Positions 18,204-28,400 of a stretch of DNA of 64,000 bases are shown one piece after another. Location of the stretch: NCBI RefSeq assembly GCF_000243675.2, contig NZ_AHMM02000015.1:852001-916000 (forward strand), given 5' to 3'. Position 1 is the first letter of the stretch, and each line of letters starts with the position of its first letter. Under the pieces are notes generated by a model. The model did not search any database. It was not told the origin of the DNA and saw nothing but the letters and a program-made list of their open reading frames with translations. The stretch is from Leptospira inadai serovar Lyme str. 10 (GTDB taxonomy: Bacteria > Spirochaetota > Leptospiria > Leptospirales > Leptospiraceae). The translations under genes and the position numbers were made by a program.

Positions 18204-18517
18204 GTATGTTTGCGCCGCTACGTCTGCGACTTCAGAGGACAGAAGACAGAGGACTGAGGACAGAAGGACCGCGTCCCTCGTTTCACTCGGGTCAGGCTCT
18301 CACCTCCGGTCAAAAAATCGCATTCGCGATTTTGTGACCCCGGTTCGATCCTTCGCGGGTCGTGATCGTTAATTCTCGCGTTGAGTTCAGTATTCAACGC
18401 TAGGATTACGTTTGCTGCCCTGATCCTAATATTTCTCTTCTAAGTCCGATCCCTCTTTCTTAGAAAATCGTTGTCAAAGATCTCTTTTTAGTCTCTTCGC
18501 ACCGGCGGTGCAGCGAG
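18024..18517. repeat. 495-bp tandem duplication, second copy (494 bp)
   Basis: Head-to-tail repeat of 17529-18023 with one base missing near its end (CACCGGCGG instead of CACCCGGCGG). Otherwise I see no differences. The hairpin recurs at 18308-18339. Confidence 0.85.
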
Positions 18518-18561
18518 CCCCTTTTTTACGAAGAAATCCGCCAAAAGCGGGTTCTAACGGT

Positions 18562-18750
18562 CTAAACAATACCTTTCAATATTTCCTCCAGGGGGAAGGG
18601 TAAATCAAAATAGTTTGTTCGATTCAATTCTTTACACTCAGATTCATTTTTATTAGAGTGAATGATTCGTTTTTTTAATTTTTTACGAGGCTTATCGACT
18701 AAGCCCTTTTTTTCTTTATATTCTGCTAAAGTGATCACTTTTGGTTTCAT
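18562..18750 (-). CDS. small basic protein of unknown function, third gene of the giant-toxin operon
   Basis: This 62-residue protein (begins MKPKVITLAEYKEKKGL) is Lys-rich in its first half and ends FPLEEILKGIV. The start is well supported by AGGAG 7 bases before the ATG. The gene follows the candidate immunity lipoprotein by 45 bases on the same strand, so it is probably cotranscribed with it and with the giant protein. No signal peptide or known domain is visible. It could be an accessory or second immunity factor, or an antitoxin-like regulator, but nothing in the sequence decides this. Confidence 0.55.
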   Translation of the reverse strand: MKPKVITLAEYKEKKGLVDKPRKKLKKRIIHSNKNESECKELNRTNYFDLPFPLEEILKGIV

Positions 18751-18795
18751 TTTTAACTCCTATTAAATTCTAGGATTTTGTTTTCTTAAATCTCA

Positions 18796-19413
18796 TCAAT
18801 CCGTAGGTCCTCTTGGGACGTTATAGCTCCCTTCTACCTCCAGGGCATTTTCATAATGCTCCTTGCATTCCGCGAGTGTCGGGGAGTCAATTTGACCGCC
18901 CGAAAAAATTTCTTTATTCTTATTAAATTCAACTTCCCCATCGGCCGAAAAGGCTTCAAAGTAGTAAACGCCGGATCCTTCAGAATAGGCCGGATCCTTT
19001 CCCTTGTTGAATACAAATTTAAGTACCTCTTTGTTTTCATTAGCGATATAAAGGGTATCATTGTTCAGATAGTTAATAATCTTTAAATCAAACGTTCCTG
19101 GCACAGATGCGAAAGCAAAAGTTAGCTTTTTTTTATAAGGATCGAGAAACATACAGCTTTCGGCATACGTTTGCTTGAATGATTTTTCTTTCTTTGCAAA
19201 TTGAACTAGTTCGCGGCCCGGTCCAAAGTTATATACGCCTTTCATTTCCTTTGCATCAGGAATAGAAAAGTTTTCACTATAATACTTTTCGTATGGAGCT
19301 TTATCGGGTTTACATCCCGAAAAAACAGCCAAAAGAAGAATAACCAATATTCTAATTATGATAAACGCCATAGACTGGATACTTTTTTGGTTTAAATTTT
19401 TCTGCTTTTCCAT
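18796..19413 (-). CDS. lipoprotein overlapping the giant Hint protein gene; candidate immunity protein
   Basis: This 205-residue lipoprotein starts at the ATG at 19413: GGAGGAAGAG lies 7-8 bases upstream, inside the end of the giant gene, whose stop is at 19352. The 62-base overlap implies translational coupling. The N-terminus is a signal peptide (AFIIIRILVILLLAVFSGC) with lipobox FSGC, so the protein would sit in the periplasm on a membrane. The mature part (KPDKAPYEKYYSENFSIPD..., then alternating beta-like segments FAFASVPGTFDLKIINYL and DTLYIANENKEVLKF) has no family I recognise. A cognate immunity protein for a secreted effector is the obvious reading of the position and overlap, by analogy with polymorphic toxin systems; it is not shown by any motif. 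Confidence 0.7.
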   Translation of the reverse strand: MEKQKNLNQKSIQSMAFIIIRILVILLLAVFSGCKPDKAPYEKYYSENFSIPDAKEMKGVYNFGPGRELVQFAKKEKSFKQTYAESCMFLDPYKKKLTFAFASVPGTFDLKIINYLNNDTLYIANENKEVLKFVFNKGKDPAYSEGSGVYYFEAFSADGEVEFNKNKEIFSGGQIDSPTLAECKEHYENALEVEGSYNVPRGPTD

Positions 19414-22400
19414 GTTTGTCTCTTCCTCCATTATTATTATAATCCCAAATTGCTCCATCTTTCTTATACAAAATCCAGAAGTGATTCGGACCCATGATCT
19501 CGTCCGAATTTCCCCAGACTTGAATCACGGCACCTTCGGGTAAACTTTCCGTAAATTTGTTCCAGGTGTCCATACTAATCGGGTTTGTGACTCCTACAAT
19601 TTTCCCGTCTTTGAAAGATAGATCCGGAAAGTTATTTTGCAGGGCCATTCCTGATGAGTCAAAGGATTTTGAAAGCTTCTCTTCAAATCCTCTCAGCCTG
19701 CCCACATCAAACACGGGAGCTCCACCACTCATTTTCACGTCTCCGTTCTGCATTTTGTTGATCATATACTCTCCAAAACTCAGGTTCGTTTTTTCCGAGA
19801 AGGTTGCTTGGGTATGATTTGCCAAGACTCTACAGATCGCAGAGGACATTTTCAAAGCAAGCTCTCTACTTTGAATCAATTTTCCTGATTTATCTTTCTG
19901 GAATACGAATTCTTTCACTAAGTTTGCATCTCGTAACGCAATTACATCCGAGTTCCAATCTCGAATTTGGTTTAATTTGGTCTTTTCGGATTCGTATATG
20001 CCTTTATTGATTTCTCCATTTTCATATTTGGATGTTAGTTCTTGAATTTTAGTCTGTGTTTCTCCAATGATTTTGGAAGCTCGTTTTACGAGTTCTGGGT
20101 TCGGACCGAATTTTTCCGGTCCCATTTGCCGGATCATTTCGATGATCACCGAAGATTGTACTTCCATTCCTTTTCCAGGGCCTTGTCCGGCCACCATCGT
20201 ATCCGCGTATTTCAAGAGTGCTTCTCCTCTCGCCGCTACGGATTCTTTGGTTGGATTTCCAAAAAAGTCGAGTTCCAACTTTGGTATTTCAGGTTTTTCT
20301 GTTACTCTTGCGATTGCTTCTTTAAACTGAGTTTCGCTCATGATCGCCTTGTGACCGCGGCCAAGTGGGATGCCTTTTTCGAGTTCGTGGCTCATTGCAA
20401 GTTTGATTTGTGTTAAGTTCGGCATTCCTTCCGATCCGAATGTCCGAATTCTATTTGCGTGTTCCTTATCAAAATAGTTTTCGTTTTTATCATGCGCTTT
20501 TACGTTCACTGCTTCCGGATCCGGTGTGTTCAAGTAAGATAGCTTACCCGTAAATTCTCCATTCGATCCTTTGGGAACAATGGCCAAGGTCGCCTTGATC
20601 TTCTCTCGGATTTGATTGTCGATGGCTGCGAGTTTCGCCGCTTTTTCGTAATTCGCTTTTGTAGACGTTCGATTCTCCCTGGATACATTATCTTTGATTA
20701 ATTCAAGGTATCTTCCTCCTACAATCGAGTTCGATTTTTGGATTTCTTGATTCACCTCGGTTAATTTTGTTCGTAGAGCCTCATCTTTTGGATTCAGGCG
20801 GATTGCCATTTCTAATGAGGCTTTCCTCGTTTGTAGTTGAGATAGATCCGTTTTTATGTTCTTGAGTTTGGTATCTAAACCAGAACGCATCTCAAACAAA
20901 GAAAGTGCTTTTCCGGTTTGGAATTTCTTTTGGGCCTCTTGTGTTAAAGTCGCTAGACTTGTTTTTACGGCTTTTTCTGCGGATGTTAACTCTCTTGTTG
21001 CAAATCCCAGTTTTTCTTTTATATACTTGTCTAAGGCTTTTACTCCCTTGATTTCTTCAGGTAGTAGAGTCTTATCTTGTAATCGGAGTTGGTTGTCCTC
21101 TTGGAGTCTCTTTAGATCTGCGACCGTTTGTTTTGCTTTTTCTTCCGTTTTTAGTAACTCTACAAATTTCTCGGATCGTCTAGCGGCTGCTAGGCTCTGT
21201 GCGGCTCCGATGTCTTCTGCGAATTGATTTCTTTGAGAGAGTAGGGTTTTTAGCTCTTTTAGATTATTTTGAACTTCCGGGGTTACTTCCGTGTTTCTTC
21301 CGAAGAGTTTATCCAAAAATCCTTTATTCGAAACCGAATCTTCTAGGTCAGCAACCATTTTTTGGTTCTCTTCGTTGACCCTAGCTCCTTTGGTTAATTC
21401 ATATTCGGTTCCGTTCGCGTAGTTGTGTACTACAAAAGCTACTTCCGATCCGACCACATACGTGTGGTTGTCCTCGACTTCTAGATTATACACTTTTGTA
21501 GGCTTTACGTTATGGTAATAGATATCGGTGAGTGTAGCCCAGGTTCCATCCGATTTCAAGACGTGATCTCCCACGCCTAGCTTTTCTACGATCACCCAGT
21601 CCGTATTCTCCGGCGTGCCGATTTCTTCTTCTGCCCCTTTTTTCCGAACTCGGATCGGGTGGTTCCAAGTCACTTGAAACTGTTCTTCTCCGTCTAATTC
21701 TAAGTTGTATAGCTGTGGGACCTCATGCACGTACAATTGAGTAATCGGTTTGTATTCGAATTTTCCGGTTACTTCGTTCCAGGATAGGGCTATATCACCT
21801 ATCCTAGCAGTCTCTATCGGTACAGTTCCTCCTTTTAAATTCAAAGGAGTTCCCGCGGTAAAACAAGTCTTCACCTTCCACTTCCCGTCTCCATCCACCG
21901 CCATGAGGCCGGAGTCTGCGATACCGAACATCATCTTGATGTCACCACCGATTCTAGCCAGTGTCTTACCAAGTTCACTCGTAGGTGAGTCGTTCACGAA
22001 TTCCAGTTTTAGATTGTTTTTCTCCGCAATCTCTCTCATGTCTCCCCGGACTCGTTCTCCGTCTACGCTGTTTATGAGGCCCTCTTTGTTTTGGGAGTAG
22101 AGCTCTAGGATCTTCTGTTGTCCTTCCGGGTTACTCATGAGAGAGATTCTTTCTGCCTCGGAGATGATATTATTGGAACTTAATACTTGTCCGGCTGCGT
22201 CTGCTACCTTGGGTAGACTTTTCTCAAAGTTGTGGTTCGCATTTTCTTGTACTTTAGCAAGTAGCATTTCGTTTTGCCAGTTTGTATTTCCCTGTACTTT
22301 CTCGAACCTGTGAGTGTTGGAGTTGTAAGCGATGGAGGCGGCCGTTCCCCCGAGTACTTGGGCGCCTAGATTGAATTTGCCGTCGTTGGAGTAGGTAAGA

Positions 22401-25400
22401 GTTCCACCATAGCCTCGTAGGTTCGGTGGTGTGTTGTCCTTGCCATAATTATAATATCCTCCTACGCTTGCACTTCCGTCTTTGCTTGCGGAGAGGGAAA
22501 GTCCTACGTGGTGGCCGTTGGTTCCATTTTTGTAAACATCCATTCCTCCATTAGCGGTGTAGTTCCCGCTTGCGAAGTTGTAATCGAGTCCGATGTATCC
22601 ACCCTTGAAGTTATAATTCAGGTTGAGATCGAGACCACTTCCGGGAGTGAAGGTTAAACCTCCGTTGATCGGCAAATCGGAGCCTGTGGGAGCCGCAAAG
22701 ATAGCGCCTCCTCCCCAGCCGCCTTTTCGTTCGCCTGTTCCATACAGTATGTTTGCGTTTTCGTGAGGTGTCCAGGATACAAATCCACTTACTGGGAGTT
22801 TATTATAAAGTGTGAATGTACTTAAGAGGCCGTTCACAAATCCTGCAACGGCTCCGTTCGTTCCCCCGTCCTTGTTTCCCATGTATGTTTGAGCGGCTAC
22901 ATCTGCTACGACTGCGCCTCCTCGGATTACGCTCGCCATTTCTCCGGAGAAGGTAAAAAAGTTTTTGATATCGTCCCCGATGGTGGCTAACGTTTGCATT
23001 AAGGTTTGGCTTGCTGCTCCTTCGGTTAACACTGTGATTGCGATACTCGCCGCGATTTCTACTGCCTCGATTGCCTGGTGTTCTCGTTCCTGTCGTGCTT
23101 GTTTCTTCGCTTGTCTCTCGTCAAAGACTCTTTGTAAGAGTTGTCCGATCAGGTGTTGTTCCGCTGGATCTCCATTCGGGTCCACGGTCTTTCCGATCAG
23201 ATCAAAGAAGAGTCCTCTCTCTTGTTCTTTCCACCAGTGTTTGTCCAGGTTTCCTTGGCGAGATTTGGCTTCTAACGCATCTCCCGTTACGCTGTCCGAC
23301 CAATCTTTGGTTTGTTTATAAAAATCCTTAGTTTCGGATTTTGTAAATAACCCGAGTGCTCGTCCTATATCCGCCTGGGAGGTTAAAATTCCGCGTCCGA
23401 GTTGCATCGTTAGCTTCGTCAATCCTCCTTTGAAAAGGGAACGGTCTAGATACGAATAAGAAACTCCTCCACCGAGGGCTGCGGTAATAATATCCTCCGT
23501 TAAATGTAGTCTCTTTAGTTCCGATCTTGCCTGTTCTCGATACACCATATTCCCGACCATGTCCGCGACCTGGTTTACGTACGTCGGATCCATGCCCTGT
23601 TGTTTTCCGTAGAGTTGTACGGCGTCTTTGGCAATTGCAACTACATCCGCCTGCCAAGCCTTGATCGCATTTTTTTCATAGACCATCTTGGTATCGTTGA
23701 TGGCGTATCGGAGGTTCTTATCGAAGTTCTGCTCATCTCGTGCGGAAATCATCCCCATCGCTTTCAAATCGTGGCTGAAGTTTTTAAAGAGGGCGCCTTC
23801 TAATTCTGCGATGGCTCCGCCGATGGAAGCGTTCACTGCTTTTAGTGTGCCTTCGAGTCTAGAGAGGGAAAACATTCCGCCCCTCATGCCGAGTTCCATT
23901 TTCGCATCTCTCATCTTGAAATACTCCGTAACCACTTGGGTTACGAGTGCGATCTGGTCCGGGGGCAGGTTCTGGGCTCTCATGCTCTCTGCTACGATCT
24001 GTCCGTAGGCGGCGTACTTGTCGTCTTTCCATTGTTTGATGGCTCGGAGATCGTCTGCGTGTGTGACTCCGATTCCTAGATGGACTAAAGCATCTGTGGG
24101 TATTACAGTCTTGAAGAAGTTGTCGATCGGTTTTAAGATCCCCAAGTGCCGTTCTGCTACCTGGGCTGCCTCGTGATCCATATAGGCGCCGGCAAGGAAG
24201 GAGGCTCCCTCCGGTGTTAGATGGAAAATATTGGCCAATGTAGTTGCGATAAACCCTTGGACTAGATTATGCGTTTCCTTTTTGATGAAGTCCTTCATTC
24301 CCCCGCCTAAATACAGGGTCTCTAAATAATCCGCGATTAGGTTTGCGGTGTGGGCCTGGCCCGAGGCGCTATTCCAAGCGGCCTGGGTATTATAGTTATT
24401 CCTAGAATCCAGGGCGTTAACCGACGCAAGGATCGTATTCGTGTAATGGGAATTCTGAAAGAAATTATTCATATTCTCGAAGCTTCTACCCACAAACGAA
24501 GACATGATCTTGTCCTCTCCGTGCTCATGGTTGCTATCGAAGATATTCCCGAAGCTGTTCGCTCCCTGGCCTAGCAGAAACACGGGTGGACGGATGGTCA
24601 GGTGTTGTGTGTAAGATCCGAAGCGATACGTGCTCGCATCCTGGTCGTTCCCGGTAGATGTCGCTTTTCCGTCGTAGATCGACTCATCCAAGGAGATCTC
24701 TCCCGTTTTCGAGTCGTATGCCACATTGGAATATTTCAGTTTCGTGTATTGATTACAGGAATCTAATTTTTCCCCGCAGACGTTTTTCAAGAACGTGCTG
24801 ATATCGGTGGCCTTTCCTCCGTCGCAGGCATTCGCATCCGTTCCGCAGGAAGTGCAGGAACCGTTTGTATCGCAATGTACGAAATACCCCTGGTTATTCA
24901 CGAGATAGGTCGTATCTCCCACCACCTTCGTGGAAAGATTCCCGTGGTCTTTTAAAAGATTACTCTCTCCGTTTTGAGTAAAGGTCCTTTCTGAGCGGAG
25001 AGAATCCGCAAGTTGCTGCATATAATTCGAACGGGAGTTCAAAAGAGCATTATTGGTGGAAGACAATAAACTTAAATTCCCGAGACCCGCACTCGCGTTA
25101 CTAAACGCGGTCGAAATCCCCTGGAGAATCGAAAAACTAGGAAGACCCGTCTGAGGATCGATCCCGTTCAAGGACGAAAAAAGAGAACCGAAAAGATTCG
25201 AATGAGAAGCACTCAAATCGAAGCCGCTGGGATTCCTGGAGACGGACAAACCCGTCTCTCCATTACGGGAAAGTAAAGTGGAAAACAGTTCTTTCGCGAC
25301 CAGATCCGCATCCGCCTGGAGTTTGGAATCCCGGAGCTTATTATTGGCGGAGGTAAAATCGCTAGTCGCCTTCGTCTGGAGATCGTTCATATGTACGAGC

Positions 25401-28400
25401 CAGGCCGTTTCGCTTTTTTGTAATTCTCTTAACGTATTCGAATAATCGCTTTGGGCCTCTGCGATCAAAGCGGCTTCCGTCTTCTGCCAATTTAAATACT
25501 GAGTCTCGTATGTGCTTGTCTGAGACGTCCAGTTACTGATCGCCGGCAGGATATTCTGATTCCAGTTAAACGAAAAACTCTGGAGTTGGGTGCTCAAGGC
25601 CTGCCAGGTCATTGCGTTCGCATGTGCGTTCGTATCCACGGTCGTATAATTCAAAACGATCCCGATGGAATCCTCCTTCATGACTGTGTTAACAAGGCCA
25701 ACGCCTTCTTTATAAACGCCTGCTTGATCTTCCGTATAATTATAAAAGTTATTCTCTCCCCACCGAATGATCGTCGGGTTGGACTGAAACCATTGGTTGG
25801 CTCCTCCGATCGCAGGCACATTTCCGAACGGGTTAAAAAAACAACCGAGTCCGTCATGGCAATAGGCAGGGTCCTGATTCCAGTTATTCGGACCTCCTTC
25901 TAAGATCATATAACTGTTACCGATGTAGTTTCGATCGTTAAACGCAATCAAATCGGTCTGGCCCTGGATCCGACTGACCGCGTCCACGATCACACCCGGA
26001 GCTAAACCGCGCAAGGCCGCACCCAGACAACCCGGATCAAAATCGTTGGAGTTATAAACGTCCCTGTCGATCGTGGGACTTCCACTCCCCGGAGCCGTGC
26101 CGGGACAAACCGAGGAGCTCCCCGCAGAAGCCGCATTCATGATCCAGTTGGCAAATTCTTTTTCCGTGATTCCGCCTTGGATATAACTTACGATCTCCCA
26201 GGCGAGGCCCACAAGCCCGGTTCTCTTTGTCAGATCGTACTGACCCTCCAAAAAATCCTGGGTCGTGATGTAAAGTGTGTTCGGACTATGAGACGGACGC
26301 ATTCCATGATCGAACGGATTGAAACCGCCCAGATCGATGCCTTGGGTTCCCCCGGAACCGGTTCCGCTTAAAATATACGATAACTCGGTGTTGATCACCC
26401 CTTGCTCATGAGCCAGAAATTGAGACATCGTAGTCGCCGCATACATTAGAGAAGCTTCAAACGATTGGATCTGACAGGAGTCTTGAATACCGCCGGAACT
26501 AGGGCAGGCGACGCAATTCACATCCCCAGCGGGGCAGGTATTCGCATAATAAAGACCGGTAAGAGAAGACGGATTCGAGCGATCCACTACCGCGTTATAA
26601 CAGACATGCCCGGACGGACAAACCGTCGAATTCAAAAACTTAGAAGCCGAAAGATCGTACTGTCCCTGGTTGCAAACCGCACCCTCGTTCAAGCAGGACT
26701 GAGGATAACTCAAGAGCTGACCCGTTGTGGAATCGAAGATCCCGTACGAATGCAGGCCCTGCGTGATCGCGGTCTCTATGGAATTGATCACCGCCTGAAA
26801 GGCCTTCCCGTCCCCGTTCAAGGAAGTATGGATGGAGATATTCTTGGTCGGGTTGGAGGAACAATCCCCGCCGCTCGGACAGGACGGACTCGAGTAGTTT
26901 TGAGTCGTCGTGTCATACCGTAATGTGATACAAACGTCCCCATGATTGCAGGAGCTTACGAATTGACTCAAGGTCACGTCGTACAAATAATCCACGCAGA
27001 TATTACCGCTCGCGCAAGAGGGAGCTCCCACATAACCCCCCGCACCGCCGTTCGCTTTGGAATCATACAAGGCGGAGGCGGTATTCCAAAACAGATCCGT
27101 GCTATTCAGGAATTGTTGGTAGCCGTCCATCGTCTGCTTGATCTGATCCTTCACACTGTCCTCATACGATCGGATCTGTTGCAGATACGCCTGGTACTGG
27201 GCCTCCGTGGAATTGATCCGGCTCAAGAGCTTGGCGTAATCGTTATTCAAGGCCTGCAAGGCCTCCTGGTAATTATATAAGCCGTTTTGAATATTAGAAT
27301 TAAATTGACTATACCATTGCTGTTCCAATTGCCGCAAAGACATTTGGGTATTCGTAAATAAATTCCCGTTCCCCGCAAAGACCCCGCTGAGAGAAGGGGA
27401 ATTCCCCGAAATAAAACTATGAAACTCCGAATCGAATTGATCCTTCAGAGTCGCGACCTGGGCCGCATTCCCCTGATAATAGGTATCGATAAAATGATTT
27501 CTCTCCAGTTGGATGGATCTTTCCGCGTCCACCTGCCACTGAGTCAATAAACCCGAGGCCTGACTTTGCAAGGCGTCATACAAATAGCTCTTATAATCCT
27601 GAACGCTCTGAAAGCCGTCCTGGGTATGGACCTGACTCACCGAAGAGGAAATCTGCATCTGGATTTCCGCCTGCCACTCCGATTGCAAGACCGCATAGCT
27701 CTGCAACATAATCGCATCCCAATTCGTGATAGAATGAGATCCGTTGGCGACCGAATACGATTGCTGCAAAAGAGACTGCCATTGCTGCCAATTATAATGT
27801 TGAGGATCTAACTGGGGAACTCCCACTGGTTGGGAATGTACACTGCTCTGAAAACAGAATAGAAACAAAAAAACGAAACGAACAGAAGCAGAGGACAGAA
27901 GACTGAGGACAGAGGACGGACGCGTTCGCTTCGCGCCCGCTAGACAGAAGCTGCTTGAAGTTGGAAAAGTAATAGAGGTACGGGACAAATCCCCTGTTAC
28001 CGCAAGAATCTTTCTGTAGAACATGGAAATTCTGTTCACCAATGTTCTGTCTCCCAGAGGACTGAGGACAGAAGACAGAGGACAGAAGCTGCTAGACTTT
28101 GGAAAAGTTACAGAGGTACGGGACAAATCCCCTGTTACCACAACAATCTTTCTTGAGAACATGGAAATTCTGTTCACCAATGTTCTGTCTCCCAGAGGAC
28201 TGATGACAGAAGACAGAGGACTGAAGCTGCTCGAAGTTGGAAAAGTTACAGAGGTACGGGACAAATCCTCTGCTAACGCAAGAATCTTTCTGTAGAACAT
28301 GGAAACTCCGTTCATCAATGTTCTGTCTCCCAGAGGACTGATGACAGAAGACAGAGGACTGAAGCTGCTCGAAGTTGGAAAAGTTACAGAGGTACGGGAC

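Noticed and set aside
26465..26923. Plus-strand frame inside the giant gene's Cys-rich region
   Set aside because: Arg/Ile-rich antisense shadow of a coding region; no start signal.
28023..28295. Plus-strand open frame in the array beginning MEILFTNVL
   Set aside because: It is a by-product of the stop-poor repeat unit; the strong ribosome site and start are on the minus strand.
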